Source of the DNA: Simplicispira hankyongi
GTDB taxonomy: Bacteria > Pseudomonadota > Gammaproteobacteria > Burkholderiales > Burkholderiaceae_C
DNA: 64,000 nucleotides
Reading direction: 5' to 3'
NCBI RefSeq assembly: GCF_003570885.1
Contig: NZ_QXJC01000005.1
Span: 207,395-271,394 of the forward strand
The notes beneath the pieces are model-generated. The model was not told the origin of the DNA and ran no database searches. It saw nothing but the letters and a program-made list of their open reading frames with translations. Shown piece after piece: positions 16,745-26,166 of this stretch; within the stretch, counting starts at the first letter, position 1; each line of letters starts with the position of its first letter. The translations under genes were made by a program, and so were the position numbers.

Positions 16745-17731
16745 ATGAATGTCATTTTTGCTGGTACGCCGGAATTTGCCCGCCAGGCGCTGGACGCCAT
16801 TTTGGTGGCCGGTTTTTCCGTACCTCTGGTGCTGACGCAGCCCGACCGGCCTGCGGGGCGCGGCCTCAAGCTTGCGCCTTCGCCCGTCAAGCAACTGGCG
16901 CAGACACGGGGCGTGGCGGTGGCGCAGCCGCGGGGGCTGCGTCTTGATGGGCGCTTTGCTGAAGATGCGGCGCAGGCGCGCGCGGCCATCGAGGCCAGTC
17001 AGCCTGACGTGCTGGTGGTAGCGGCCTATGGCTTGATACTGCCGCAGTGGGTGCTTGATGCGCCCCGCCATGGCTGTATCAACATTCATGCCAGTCTGCT
17101 GCCGCGCTGGCGCGGCGCCGCGCCCATTCACCGCGCCATCGAAGCCGGCGACCCGGAGACTGGCGTCACGCTGATGCAGATGGATGCGGGGCTCGATACC
17201 GGCGACATGCTCGCGTGCCGGCGTGTCGCGATTGCGCCGGACGACACCACGGCAAGCCTGCACGACCGCCTGGCTGCGCTGGGCGCTCAGATGGTCGTCG
17301 AGGCGCTGAAACAGCTGGCGCACGGGCCGCTGGCACGCACGCCGCAGCCGTCAGAGGGCGTGAGCTATGCGCGCAAGATCAGCAAGGCCGAGGCGCGGAT
17401 CGACTGGAGCCAGCCGGCCGTCGTGATTGCGCGGCGTGTGCGTGCCCTGCTTCCCGCACCGGGCGCCTTCACGCAGATCGGGGACGATGCTATCAAAGTG
17501 CTAGATTGTGAAATTGATAGCAATAACATCAATCAGGAAAATCGCTACGGCCATATTTTGTCTGTAAATGACGCCGGCGTGACGGTTGCTTGTGGCGAAG
17601 GCTCCTTGCGCTTGACGCGCCTGCAGCGCGCGGGCGGGCGGGCGCTGGCAGCGCGGGATTTTGTGCGTGGCCATGCGCTGCAGCCGGGCATGCAGTTCAC
17701 CAGTGCGGAACCGAATGGGGCCGCGCCTTGA
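16745..17731 (+). CDS. fmt: Methionyl-tRNA formyltransferase
   Basis: Transfers a formyl group from 10-formyltetrahydrofolate to initiator Met-tRNA. The 328 residues show the Rossmann core ([14 protein letters not shown]), the active-site stretch [20 protein letters not shown] (Asn, His near 110) and [18 protein letters not shown]. The C-terminal tRNA-binding domain follows. At about residues 248-266 ([20 protein letters not shown]) an AT-rich patch in this GC-rich gene resembles part of repeat A. The frame is open upstream, but the ATG at 16745 is the family start. The TGA overlaps the TTG start of azlC. Confidence 0.96.
   Translation: MNVIFAGTPEFARQALDAILVAGFSVPLVLTQPDRPAGRGLKLAPSPVKQLAQTRGVAVAQPRGLRLDGRFAEDAAQARAAIEASQPDVLVVAAYGLILPQWVLDAPRHGCINIHASLLPRWRGAAPIHRAIEAGDPETGVTLMQMDAGLDTGDMLACRRVAIAPDDTTASLHDRLAALGAQMVVEALKQLAHGPLARTPQPSEGVSYARKISKAEARIDWSQPAVVIARRVRALLPAPGAFTQIGDDAIKVLDCEIDSNNINQENRYGHILSVNDAGVTVACGEGSLRLTRLQRAGGRALAARDFVRGHALQPGMQFTSAEPNGAAP
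17488..17536. repeat. Possible decayed repeat A remnant inside fmt
   Basis: GATGCTATCAAAGTGCTAG and AATTGATAGCAATAA lie in an AT-rich island within fmt. The pieces GCTATCAAA, GTGCTAG and TTGATAGC match arms of repeat A, but the central stem is lost. It is the weakest of the coding copies and may be chance. Confidence 0.3.
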
Positions 17732-18486
17732 GCTTGTCGCGGCTGGCGGCACAGCTGCGCCAACCGGCGTTTCGCGATGGCGTAGTGGATTTGATTGGGC
17801 CGGCCGTGGGCGTCGGTGCCTGGGGACTTGTGACGGGCGTGGCCATGGTCAAGAGCGGCATGAGCGTGTGGCTGGCGCTGCTGATGTCGCTCGTTGTCTA
17901 TGCCGGAAGCGCCCAGCTCTCGGTCATCCCTTTGCTGGCGGTCGGTGCGCCTTTGTGGGTCGTGTGGCTCACGGCGACTTGCGTCAACCTGCGTTTCGTG
18001 ATCTTCAGCACCTTGTGGCGCGGCTACTTTCAGGCGCAGCCCTTGGTTCAACGCCTGGCCATTGGTTACTTCAGCGGCGATGTGATCTTCGTCGCCTTCA
18101 TGAAGCGCTTTCCACGCGTGGAGCCGGCGCCTGAGCAACTGCCGTATTTCTGGGGTGCTGCCTCGCTCAACTGGCTGGCCTGGCAAATTCCGTCGGTGGC
18201 AGGCATCTTGCTGGCAAATGCGATACCGCTCTCGTGGGGGCTCGGCTTTGCTGGTGTGTTGGCCATCCTGGGCGTGCTGCTCTCACTGCTGGTAGACCGT
18301 GCAACCGGGGTGGCGACCGCCGTGGCCGCTGCCGCTGCCGTGGCTGCCTGGGCACTACCGCTCAAGCTCAATATCTTGGTCGCGGTCGTTGCTGCCGTGG
18401 CGGCCGGTCTCGCCATGGAATCGGGCGAACGCCATGCACGCCAGAATGCCTTGCGCCGCCGTGCTGCCGGGGAGCAGAAGCGATGA
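17728..18486 (+). CDS. azlC: AzlC-family branched-chain amino-acid exporter, large subunit
   Basis: A 252-residue inner-membrane protein with about seven hydrophobic segments and the AzlC signature region ([46 protein letters not shown]). It forms an exporter with AzlD, typically for branched-chain amino acids. No ATG suits: TTG at 17728 overlaps the fmt stop (TTGA), and the codons before it do not extend the family. Its last bases overlap the azlD start (ATGA). Confidence 0.88.
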   Translation: MSLSRLAAQLRQPAFRDGVVDLIGPAVGVGAWGLVTGVAMVKSGMSVWLALLMSLVVYAGSAQLSVIPLLAVGAPLWVVWLTATCVNLRFVIFSTLWRGYFQAQPLVQRLAIGYFSGDVIFVAFMKRFPRVEPAPEQLPYFWGAASLNWLAWQIPSVAGILLANAIPLSWGLGFAGVLAILGVLLSLLVDRATGVATAVAAAAAVAAWALPLKLNILVAVVAAVAAGLAMESGERHARQNALRRRAAGEQKR

Positions 18487-18818
18487 GCGCCGAAAATTTG
18501 TATGGACTCGCCGCCATCGCCGGCTTGGCCCTCGTCACCCTCATCGCGCGCACGTTCTTCATGCTGCCCGAGCGCGAGCTTCCCATGCCCGACTGGCTCA
18601 AGCGCGGTCTCAAGTACGCTCCGCTGGCGGCACTCACCGCGGTGATTGCCCCCGAGGTATTGATGACGCAGGGCGCGCTGGTCAACACCCTGCAGGATGC
18701 CCGCCTGCCGGCAGTGCTGTGCGCCTGTGCGTACTACTTCTGGCGCCGCGGCATCCTCGGCACCATCGTGGCCGGCATGGCGGTGTATTTGCCGCTGCAT
18801 ATCGGCTGGGGCTGGTAG
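18483..18818 (+). CDS. azlD: AzlD-family transporter small subunit
   Basis: A 111-residue membrane protein with about four hydrophobic segments (YGLAAIAGLALVTLIART, LAALTAVIAPEVL, RGILGTIVAGMAVYLPLH), matching AzlD. Its ATG overlaps the azlC TGA, which implies translational coupling and equal production. The predicted job is amino-acid export with AzlC. Confidence 0.88.
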   Translation: MSAENLYGLAAIAGLALVTLIARTFFMLPERELPMPDWLKRGLKYAPLAALTAVIAPEVLMTQGALVNTLQDARLPAVLCACAYYFWRRGILGTIVAGMAVYLPLHIGWGW

Positions 18819-18872
18819 CGCCGGAAGCATTGCCGGGCGACTGGGTCAGCGAGGCCTGTCAAAGCGGGTGCC

Positions 18873-18878
18873 TAAAAT
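18873..18878 (+). promoter_or_regulatory. -10-like hexamer before pgk
   Basis: TAAAAT preceded by GTGCC, 57 bases before the pgk ATG. The same CCTAAAAT word precedes leuS. No convincing -35 element is seen at 17 bases. Confidence 0.3.
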
Positions 18879-18934
18879 GTGGCGACTTCCCAGCCATTCT
18901 CCAACGCCGTTTTCGGCCTTGAACAGACACCACC

Positions 18935-20131
18935 ATGCACATTCTTCGTTTTTCCGACCTTTGCGCACAAGGCCAGGTCGCCGGCAAGCGCGTCTTCATT
19001 CGTGCCGACCTCAATGTGCCGCTGGATGCGAGTGGCCACATCACCGAAGACACCCGCATTCGCGCCTCGGTGCCCTGCATTCGCATGGCCCTCGAAGCGG
19101 GCGCGGCTGTGATGGTCACCAGCCACCTGGGGCGGCCCGTGGAAGGGCAATTCAAGCCAGAGGACTCGCTAGCTCCCGTGGCACGGCGACTGTCGGAACT
19201 GCTCGGCCGTGCAGTGCCGCTGCGCGCGGATTGGGTCGGCGGCGTGGCGGTGCAGCCCGGTGAGCTGGTCTTGCTGGAAAACTGCCGCGTCAACCCTGGG
19301 GAGAAGAAAAACGACGAGACACTGGCACGCGCTATCGCGGCACTGTGCGATATTTTCGTGAACGATGCTTTTGGCACCGCGCACCGTGCAGAGGCCACCA
19401 CCTACGGAGTCGCTCAGTACGCGCCTACCGCCTGTGCGGGGCCGTTGCTGGCAGCAGAAATCGACGCATTGACCAAGGCCCTGGCGCATCCAGCACGCCC
19501 CTTGGCAGCTATCGTCGCCGGGTCCAAGGTGTCCACCAAACTCACGATTTTGAAAAGCTTGGCGGGCAAAGTGGATCAGTTGATCGTGGGGGGTGGCATT
19601 GCCAATACTTTCATGCTGGCTGCCGGCTTGCCTATTGGCAAGAGCTTGGCGGAGCCAGGCCTGGTAGACGAAGCACGCGCCGTGATGGCCGCCATGAAGG
19701 CAAGAGGAGCCGAGGTGCCCATTCCAACCGACGTGGTGACTGCCAAATCGTTCTCGGCCGAGGCTCCTGCAGCCACCAAGCGCGCTGAAGATGTGCAGGA
19801 AGATGACCTGATTCTCGATATTGGCCCTGAAACTGCCAACCACCTTGCGAGCCAGCTGCATCAGGCGGGCACCATTGTGTGGAACGGCCCCGTGGGTGTA
19901 TTCGAATTTCCCGCGTTTGAAAATGGCACGCGCGTACTCGCCCAGGCCATTGCCGATTCCAAGGCTTTCAGCATTGCCGGTGGTGGCGACACCTTGGCCG
20001 CCATTGCCAAATACGGCATTGAAGACCGCGTGGGCTATATCTCGACTGGAGGAGGCGCCTTTTTGGAGGTGCTGGAGGGGCGTACGCTACCGGCATTCGA
20101 GATTCTGGAAAAGCGGGCTGCAGAAAAATAA
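18935..20131 (+). CDS. pgk: Phosphoglycerate kinase
   Basis: Catalyses 1,3-bisphosphoglycerate plus ADP to 3-phosphoglycerate plus ATP in glycolysis, and the reverse in gluconeogenesis. The 398 residues have the N-terminal substrate site ([19 protein letters not shown]) and the nucleotide domain ([44 protein letters not shown]). Length is normal. Two lipoprotein genes separate it from pyk, and fba follows at 26 kb; all three run in the same direction. Confidence 0.98.
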   Translation: MHILRFSDLCAQGQVAGKRVFIRADLNVPLDASGHITEDTRIRASVPCIRMALEAGAAVMVTSHLGRPVEGQFKPEDSLAPVARRLSELLGRAVPLRADWVGGVAVQPGELVLLENCRVNPGEKKNDETLARAIAALCDIFVNDAFGTAHRAEATTYGVAQYAPTACAGPLLAAEIDALTKALAHPARPLAAIVAGSKVSTKLTILKSLAGKVDQLIVGGGIANTFMLAAGLPIGKSLAEPGLVDEARAVMAAMKARGAEVPIPTDVVTAKSFSAEAPAATKRAEDVQEDDLILDIGPETANHLASQLHQAGTIVWNGPVGVFEFPAFENGTRVLAQAIADSKAFSIAGGGDTLAAIAKYGIEDRVGYISTGGGAFLEVLEGRTLPAFEILEKRAAEK

Positions 20132-20299
20132 CGCACCGCCGTGAAAGACTGTGACAAAAACAACAAGGGGTGTGTAGTTCAGCGCTCTTAGCGCATCTTT
20201 TTCTTGTTTTTGTTGAGCCGCGCGCCCAGAATTATTTTGATCCGGGTTGTGGGTGCCAGTTGGCCCGTTGCCCCCGCTTTCATTCGTTAGGAGGGAATC

Positions 20300-20992
20300 A
20301 TGGTGTTTTCAAAGGCAATCAGTGCCGCCTTGTTGGCTGGCGCTGTAGCGAGCATGATGGGCTGCGCGACCAAGTCGCCCATTCCGCTTGCGGAGAATTT
20401 CGATCTCACCGTGCAACCCAAGGTGCGTTCGGCGGGCCACTGGGACTTGGTGTCCCGCGATGTGGTTTCCCAGACTCTTGCGACGCTTGATAAGTCGGGT
20501 ATCCCGGCCGGAACCCAAGTTCACGTGGGCTTGCCCCCCAATCCAAGCCAGTTTGATTTGGCGTTTCGCGATTTCCTGATCACGAAATTCGTGCAGAGCG
20601 GTGCAAATGTGCAACAAGCACCTGGGCACGGTCTTGAGGTGAGCTACCACGCTCAGGTGGTGCGCCACAACAGCGACAGGCCGCATTTCATTCCTGGTGA
20701 ATTCACCATGATTACCGCCGGTGTGATGGCCGCTTATGGTTTGCGCCATGAATACATTGATACGCAGCTTGCGGCCGGACTCGGCCTGGCGGCTTTGGCC
20801 GACTACGGTGCAAGTGTCAATACAGGCGGCCCTACCAATACCGAGATGGTACTCACCACCACCGTGATGCGCGGCGGGCAATACGTAGCACGCAAGACCG
20901 ACGTGTACTATCTTGAGAATGTAGACGCACCGCTGTTCATGCGGTCGCCGCCTCCCTACCAGAGCGTGAACATGAAGGTGGTGTCGCAATGA
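20300..20992 (+). CDS. Lipoprotein of unknown function
   Basis: I do not recognise the family. The 230 residues start with a lipoprotein signal (MMGC lipobox near residue 22). The mature protein has FDLAFRDFLITKFVQSGANVQ and LEVSYHAQVVRHNSDR, a pattern like LPP20 or FlgP-type envelope lipoproteins, and then a hydrophobic stretch (TMITAGVMAAYGLRH, LAAGLGLAALADYGAS). AGGAGG lies just before the ATG. Its TGA overlaps the ATG of the next gene, a FlgO-like lipoprotein, so the two form a unit and probably act together in the envelope. Confidence 0.8.
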   Translation: MVFSKAISAALLAGAVASMMGCATKSPIPLAENFDLTVQPKVRSAGHWDLVSRDVVSQTLATLDKSGIPAGTQVHVGLPPNPSQFDLAFRDFLITKFVQSGANVQQAPGHGLEVSYHAQVVRHNSDRPHFIPGEFTMITAGVMAAYGLRHEYIDTQLAAGLGLAALADYGASVNTGGPTNTEMVLTTTVMRGGQYVARKTDVYYLENVDAPLFMRSPPPYQSVNMKVVSQ

Positions 20993-21543
20993 AATCCTAT
21001 GCCCTGTTGACTCTGTGCGCCGGCGCCTTGCTGGCCGGCTGTGCCAACAACGCCGCCCCATTGCGTGTTGAACCTACTTACCAGGAGGCGGCCAGCAGCC
21101 AGTTTTTGCTGAGCAGTGCCGATGCCATTGCCAAGTTGACGGCTGGCTTTGATATGCCGGCTGTGAGCGGCGGTCCAGTACTCGTGGCGACAATTGTCAA
21201 TGTCAATGATCTCAGTCGCTCTGCTCCGCTGGGGCGCACGCTCTCCGAGCAGTACGCCTCGTCGATGGCTGACAAGGGCTTCAATGTCAAGGAAGTGAAG
21301 CTGCGTGGCGATGTATTTGTGAAGGAAGGTGCGGGTGAATTGCTGCTTTCCCGTGAAATCAAGGACATTGCGCGCAGCCACAACGCAGCTCTCGTGCTCG
21401 TGGGCACTTATTCGGCAGCAGCGAACTTCACTTATGTGAGTCTCAAGCTTGTGCGTACCGAGGACAGCCGTATTGTGCGTGGCTATGACTATGCGCTGCC
21501 CAACGATAGGGATGTGCAGCGACTGCTTCAGGCCGCACGGTAG
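20989..21543 (+). CDS. FlgO-like outer-membrane lipoprotein
   Basis: A 184-residue lipoprotein (lipobox LAGC). The body resembles the FlgO domain: GPVLVATIVNVNDLSRSAPLGRTLSEQYASSM, GDVFVKEGAGELLLSREIKDIA and AALVLVGTYSAAANFTYVSLKLV. FlgO was named for Vibrio flagella, but the domain also occurs in non-flagellar lipoproteins, and no flagellar gene lies in this window. It is translationally coupled (ATGA) to the lipoprotein before it and is followed by a strong terminator. Confidence 0.82.
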   Translation: MKSYALLTLCAGALLAGCANNAAPLRVEPTYQEAASSQFLLSSADAIAKLTAGFDMPAVSGGPVLVATIVNVNDLSRSAPLGRTLSEQYASSMADKGFNVKEVKLRGDVFVKEGAGELLLSREIKDIARSHNAALVLVGTYSAAANFTYVSLKLVRTEDSRIVRGYDYALPNDRDVQRLLQAAR

Positions 21544-21559
21544 GCTGGTACGTCGTTTC

Positions 21560-21592
21560 AAAATGGGCTCCTTCGGGAGCCCATTTTGTTTT
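21560..21592 (+). terminator. Intrinsic terminator after the two-lipoprotein operon
   Basis: A perfect 12-bp stem, AAAATGGGCTCC/GGAGCCCATTTT, closes a TTCG tetraloop (72-75). GTTTT follows. It separates the lipoprotein pair from pyk. Confidence 0.92.
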
Positions 21593-21653
21593 AGCGGGAA
21601 TGTCGCTCGCTTACCGTCCGGAAGGGCTTTCGATGTAACCGAATTAGTGAGAA

Positions 21654-21668
21654 AATTGAAACTCAATT
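21654..21668. promoter_or_regulatory. Palindrome in the pyk leader
   Basis: AATTGA-AAC-TCAATT lies 25 bases before the pyk ATG, in an AT-rich stretch between the upstream terminator and the gene. It could be an operator over the promoter; no regulator is assignable. Confidence 0.35.
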
Positions 21669-21692
21669 ACATATCTACCCAGAGAGATTCAT

Positions 21693-23129
21693 ATGCCCTT
21701 GCGCCGCGCCACCAAAATCGTAGCCACCCTCGGCCCCGCATCGGGCGAGTTGGCCATGTTGGAGAAGATGGTGCTGGCAGGCGTGAATGTGGTTCGACTG
21801 AACTTCAGCCACGGGCAGGCGCAAGACCATATTGAGCGCGCCCGCCTTGTGCGCGAGGCGGCCAAACGTGCCGGGCGCGAGGTGGCCATCATGGCGGATC
21901 TGCAGGGTCCGAAGATACGGGTTGGCAAATTTTCCGAAGGGCGCGTCATGCTGGAGGAGGGGGCGCCCTTTGTGCTCGATGCGTCGCGTACCGAGCCCGG
22001 AGATCAGGCCGGGGTAGGTCTTGACTACAAAGAATTGCCACGGGACACCCGACCGGGCGACGTGCTGTTGCTTAACGACGGCCTGATCGTCCTCGTGGTC
22101 GATGCGGTGCGGGGTGAAGCCGTACATACCACCGTGCGAGTGGGCGGGGAGCTGTCCAACAACAAGGGCATTAACAAGCAAGGCGGGGGGTTGACTGCGC
22201 CAGCGCTGACGGCCAAGGACATGGAGGATATCCGTACGGCGATGAGCTTTCAGGCCGATTACGTGGCCGTCAGTTTTCCAAAGAATGCGACGGATATGGA
22301 AATGGCGCGCCAGTTATGCAACGTGGCAGCGGCGCAGTACCGGCACAAGCCTGGCTTGATAGCGAAGATAGAGCGCGCCGAGGCGATTCCGCGACTGGAA
22401 GAGATCCTGCGGGTGAGCGACGGCATCATGGTGGCACGCGGTGATCTCGCGGTGGAAGTGGGCAATGCAGTGGTACCGGCCTTGCAGAAAAAAATGATTC
22501 GCATGGCACGCGACATGGACAAACTCGTCATCACCGCGACGCAGATGATGGAGAGCATGATCACCAACGCTTCGCCTACGCGCGCTGAAGTGAGCGATGT
22601 GGCCAACGCCGTACTCGATGGAACCGATGCGGTCATGCTCAGCGCAGAAACCGCAGCGGGGCGCTACCCGCTCGAGACGGTGCAAGAAATGGCCAAAATT
22701 TGCGCAGCTGCAGAATCTGCAGAGGATGTGCAGCTCGACGCAGACTTCAGTGGGCGGACCTTTGGCGCCATCGACCACTCGATCGCCATGGGCGCACTCT
22801 TCACGGCCCACCACCTGGGTGCAAAAGCCATCGTCGCCATGACCGAGAGCGGCTCAACGGCACTGTGGATGAGTCGCCACCGCATCCACATTCCTATCTA
22901 CGCACTCACGCCCAAGGTTGCCACCCAAAGGCGGATGGCGCTGTACCGCAATGTCCGGCCGATTTTGATGGATACCAGTGCCGACCGCGACACGGCGCTC
23001 GAGCAAGCCGAGCGCCATCTGAAGGACCGGGGCATTGTCAGTTCAGGCGACGTCTATGCCATCACTTGTGGTGAACCCATGGGGGCGCCCGGTGGGACCA
23101 ATATGCTGAAGATTTGCCGCGCTACCTGA
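21693..23129 (+). CDS. pyk: Pyruvate kinase
   Basis: Converts phosphoenolpyruvate and ADP to pyruvate and ATP, the last step of glycolysis. The 478 residues carry RRATKIVATLGPAS, VRLNFSHG, MADLQGPKIRVG, the active-site region IERAEAIPRLEEIL and VARGDLAVEVG, and the strongly conserved TQMMESMITNASPTRAEVSD and GTDAVMLSAETAAG. The C-terminal allosteric domain is complete. AGAGAG precedes the ATG. Confidence 0.98.
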   Translation: MPLRRATKIVATLGPASGELAMLEKMVLAGVNVVRLNFSHGQAQDHIERARLVREAAKRAGREVAIMADLQGPKIRVGKFSEGRVMLEEGAPFVLDASRTEPGDQAGVGLDYKELPRDTRPGDVLLLNDGLIVLVVDAVRGEAVHTTVRVGGELSNNKGINKQGGGLTAPALTAKDMEDIRTAMSFQADYVAVSFPKNATDMEMARQLCNVAAAQYRHKPGLIAKIERAEAIPRLEEILRVSDGIMVARGDLAVEVGNAVVPALQKKMIRMARDMDKLVITATQMMESMITNASPTRAEVSDVANAVLDGTDAVMLSAETAAGRYPLETVQEMAKICAAAESAEDVQLDADFSGRTFGAIDHSIAMGALFTAHHLGAKAIVAMTESGSTALWMSRHRIHIPIYALTPKVATQRRMALYRNVRPILMDTSADRDTALEQAERHLKDRGIVSSGDVYAITCGEPMGAPGGTNMLKICRAT

Positions 23130-23194
23130 ATCGGGACGGGACCAGATTCGTATTCGCGAAGATGGCGTGAAAAGGCGCTGGATCGAGCCAGAGT

Positions 23195-23938
23195 TCAGCT
23201 ACCAGATCGCACTGCAGGAATGTCGGGCACGCTGTGTGTGGGACGCAGGTGCATGACCACGTCAACCGCCCAGGCACAAATCCAGCACAACCAACCAGTC
23301 CAAAGCGTATGGCTTTGGAAATGCGCGCCGCGCATCTGCTGGGCGAAGCCCAAGACCGTGCCTGCGCACAGTGCGCAAGCGAGCCAGACGCGTGCGGCGC
23401 GCGGCTGGCTCCTGCGCAATGCGAAGTAGCCGCCGACGAATGCGAAACCCGCTGATGCGTGCCCTCCTGGAAAGCACTTCCCGGCGCCGCCGTCAGCCAA
23501 GCCCCACGTCCAGTGCGAGACATACCGTGCGACGCCACCGAATTCGTTGAGGTCCCAGGGGCAACTGGTGGCGCTGGCGTACCTGATGCTCGTCACCAAG
23601 GCCACCGCCGCCAAGGTGGTGATCGCCAGTTGCAGGCGCTCAGGGCGGCTCGTCGTGCGCAGCACCCAGAAGGGCCACCAAATGGCGAATACCAGTACCA
23701 ACACGAGGGCCCAAGCCAGACGTCGTGCGTCCTCGTGCATGACCTGCACCAGGAACCAGTTGCTACGCAAGGGGAATCCCTGGCTACCGCCAAATACATG
23801 TGCAAGCGCCCGATCCATGCCGGACGCATCCCACAAAATCAGCGCAGTAAGCGAGACGATTGTCCATAGAAGAAGGTGCCAAAAATTCTTCTGCGCAGAT
23901 GATTCTGGGTGTGCTGAAGGGTCGAAGTGAACAGGCAT
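23195..23938 (-). CDS. PAP2-family membrane phosphatase
   Basis: A 247-residue inner-membrane phosphatase with about five hydrophobic segments. It has the PAP2 motif KCFPGGHASAGFAF (PGGH in place of PSGH) and QMRGAHFQSHTLWTGWL, which supplies the conserved Arg and catalytic His. Motif 1 (KxxxxxxRP) is replaced by SCPWDL, which I associate with the proteobacterial subgroup acting on lipid or lipid A phosphates. It is divergent from a two-component system, which suggests control of envelope lipid phosphates; this is inferred from context. Confidence 0.85.
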   Translation of the reverse strand: MPVHFDPSAHPESSAQKNFWHLLLWTIVSLTALILWDASGMDRALAHVFGGSQGFPLRSNWFLVQVMHEDARRLAWALVLVLVFAIWWPFWVLRTTSRPERLQLAITTLAAVALVTSIRYASATSCPWDLNEFGGVARYVSHWTWGLADGGAGKCFPGGHASAGFAFVGGYFALRRSQPRAARVWLACALCAGTVLGFAQQMRGAHFQSHTLWTGWLCWICAWAVDVVMHLRPTHSVPDIPAVRSGS

Positions 23939-24037
23939 GCTGTGCTTTAAGCGGAATGACTTGAGCGCGAATGAAGCGAATCGTGCAATCTACCAAAGAG
24001 ACAGTTCATGCGGGCCAACTCCTGCAAAAATGCCATC

Positions 24038-24736
24038 ATGCGGATATTGGTAGTCGAAGACGATGCGGGCATCGCCAATGGACTTGTTGTGAACCTCAGC
24101 AAGCGTGGATATGCCGTGGACCTGTGCTCCAGCGTGGCTGGTGCCTGGGGCGCCCTGTGCAGCGAGCGTTTTGCTGCCGTCGTGCTTGATCTCGGTTTGG
24201 TGGATGGAGATGGTGAAGAGCTGCTCCAGCGTTTGCGCGCGAGTCCCGTTCTGGATGACCGCATCGGGCAGCTGCCGGACCCTGCCACGCCAGTGCTGAT
24301 CATGACGGCACGCGACGGGGTGGAGCAGCGCATTGCCGGGCTCGACAAAGGGGCGGACGATTACCTCGTCAAACCCTTTGATGTGAATGAACTTGGTGCA
24401 CGCTTGCGTGCGCTGCTGCGCCGTTCGGTGGGCCGTGCGCAGCCGCTGGTGGAGCATGGGGACATTTCCTTGGACCCGGCAACCCGTACCGTTCTTCGTG
24501 CCGGTCAGCAAGTCGATGTGTCGCCGCGCGAATTTGCCATCCTGCTCGTATTGCTGGAAGCGCGTGGTCACGTGCTGTCGCGCGCGCAACTGGAGGAGCG
24601 CCTCTACAGTTGGAACACCGCCATCGAGAGCAATGCCATTGAAGTCCATATTCACCATTTGCGCCGCAAGTTGGGCAATGGGCTGATCCAGACCATGCGC
24701 GGTGTGGGCTACTTTGTCCCCAGGAGTGCAGATTGA
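24038..24736 (+). CDS. OmpR-type response regulator
   Basis: A 232-residue regulator with a receiver domain (MRILVVEDDAG; phospho-acceptor Asp in VVLDLGLVDGDG near residue 51; Lys in DDYLVKPFDV) and an OmpR/PhoB winged helix (VDVSPREFAILLVLLEARG, IESNAIEVHIHHLRRKLG, TMRGVGYFV). The ATG at 24038 is the usual family start. An in-frame ATG at 24008, with AAGAGA upstream, would add ten residues. The stop overlaps the TTG start of the sensor kinase. Organisation resembles PmrA/QseB types, and the divergent PAP2 gene is the nearest candidate target. Confidence 0.93.
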   Translation: MRILVVEDDAGIANGLVVNLSKRGYAVDLCSSVAGAWGALCSERFAAVVLDLGLVDGDGEELLQRLRASPVLDDRIGQLPDPATPVLIMTARDGVEQRIAGLDKGADDYLVKPFDVNELGARLRALLRRSVGRAQPLVEHGDISLDPATRTVLRAGQQVDVSPREFAILLVLLEARGHVLSRAQLEERLYSWNTAIESNAIEVHIHHLRRKLGNGLIQTMRGVGYFVPRSAD

Positions 24737-26097
24737 AGTTCCCTCTCGCCTGGCGAGAGGCCTCGTTGATGCGCCAACTGCTGCTGTGGTCCTTGGGCGC
24801 GCTGGTAGTCGTATGGGGATGCTTCGTATTCCTTGCGTACCGAACGGGAATAGAAGAGGCCGATGAGCTGACCGATGGGCATCTGGCCAGCGTCGCGGTA
24901 CTTTTGCTAGGCATTCAGGACTTGCCGTCATTGAGGCAGGTACCAGAAGTCCTGCGGCTGCGCCAGGAGCGACTCAAAAACCACGATTATCAGCAATCGT
25001 TCAGTGTGCTTGTGTGGGATGCGCAGGGCAAACTGCGCTGGCGCAGCGGCGCTGCGCCAGTGATCGTCTTTGATCCCGGTGAAGGCTACGCAACACTGCT
25101 GGCGGGCGATGAGCAGCAAGCTTGGCGAACCTTCTCGCAGTGGAACCAAGAACACACGCAAAAAATCGCGGTCATGCTCTTGTTGGAGAAGCGCGATGCG
25201 CTTGCCCAGGATATCGCGGGCCAGATGATGGAGCCTGGACTGTGGTTGCTGCCCGTCGTGGCCCTTGCGTTGGGCCTTGCCATTTCGCGGGGGCTGCTGC
25301 CCCTCGTTGAACTCTCCGACGAGGTGGCGGCGCTGGACGTACAGAGTGCGAACAGCCTGGTGGCGCGCCATCCGGTGCGGGAATTTGATTCCGTAGTGGC
25401 CTCGATCAACACATTGCTTGAGCGCCAGCAGCAAGCCTTGCTGCGCGAACGGCGGCTTGCAAGCGAGATAGCGCATGAGCTGCGTACGCCACTCACGTCT
25501 ATCGTTCTGCAAGTACAAGCGCTGGAGGCAGACCCCAGGTTTCAAGCACAGGGCGACGTATTGGCGCGTATTCGATTGGACACCCTGCGTGCCGGTCACG
25601 TGTTGACGCAGCTCCTGGCCTTGGCACGGTCAAGCCGAGGTGGTGCGGGAGGCGCGCCGGAGCTTGTAGACATCACCCAGCTCGTGCGCCTCGTCGCTGC
25701 GCAATACGCCCAATCTGCCTGGAAACGACGTGACTCCATCGAAGTGCAAGCTCCGATGTCCGTACGCGTAGTCGGTCAGCCGATGCTGCTGGACATCGCC
25801 CTACGCAATTTGGTCGAAAATGCATTGCGCCATACGCCAAAAGGAACGCGCATCAGCATCCAGTGCGGAGCCGTTGGCGAAGGAGGGGCAGCATGGCTGC
25901 AGGTGTGCGACGATGGGCGGCGCGCCAATGCGGATGCCGACCCTCCACCTGCCGACAGCCTTCACCTGGGGCACGAAATTGTCGGGCGAGTGGCTGCTGC
26001 ACATGGGGCGGTTTTTTCGGCTGCTCCTGCGCCTACCCCCTACACCACCTGCTACCGGATCGATTTCCCTGCCAACGCTTGCCAAGGGCTTGGCTAA
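24733..26097 (+). CDS. Sensor histidine kinase with shortened ATP-binding motifs
   Basis: Partner of the preceding regulator. The 454 residues have an N-terminal helix (LLLWSLGALVVVWGCFVFLAY), a periplasmic 2CSK-like sensor (about 35-165), a second helix (LLPVVALALGLAI), a linker, and the HisKA box LASEIAHELRTPLTSIVLQ (phospho-His). The N-box NLVENALRHTPKGTRI is intact. The G1 and G2 boxes are unusual: DDGRR in place of DxGxG, and LHLGHEIV in place of GLGLAIV, with a short ATP lid. The start is TTG, with AGGAG seven bases before it, overlapping the previous stop. Kinase activity may be weak or altered. Confidence 0.9.
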   Translation: MKFPLAWREASLMRQLLLWSLGALVVVWGCFVFLAYRTGIEEADELTDGHLASVAVLLLGIQDLPSLRQVPEVLRLRQERLKNHDYQQSFSVLVWDAQGKLRWRSGAAPVIVFDPGEGYATLLAGDEQQAWRTFSQWNQEHTQKIAVMLLLEKRDALAQDIAGQMMEPGLWLLPVVALALGLAISRGLLPLVELSDEVAALDVQSANSLVARHPVREFDSVVASINTLLERQQQALLRERRLASEIAHELRTPLTSIVLQVQALEADPRFQAQGDVLARIRLDTLRAGHVLTQLLALARSSRGGAGGAPELVDITQLVRLVAAQYAQSAWKRRDSIEVQAPMSVRVVGQPMLLDIALRNLVENALRHTPKGTRISIQCGAVGEGGAAWLQVCDDGRRANADADPPPADSLHLGHEIVGRVAAAHGAVFSAAPAPTPYTTCYRIDFPANACQGLG

Positions 26098-26166
26098 AAT
26101 GCAGAGTTACCAAGCGGTTACATGTCGTGTGCCGCGTCCTACTACTTTCACCGGATACACAAGATC

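Noticed and set aside
20148..20215. CAAAAACAACAAG and CTTGTTTTTGTTG after pgk as a terminator stem
   Set aside because: The two arms are not true reverse complements (the T-runs are displaced) and the loop would be over 35 bases.
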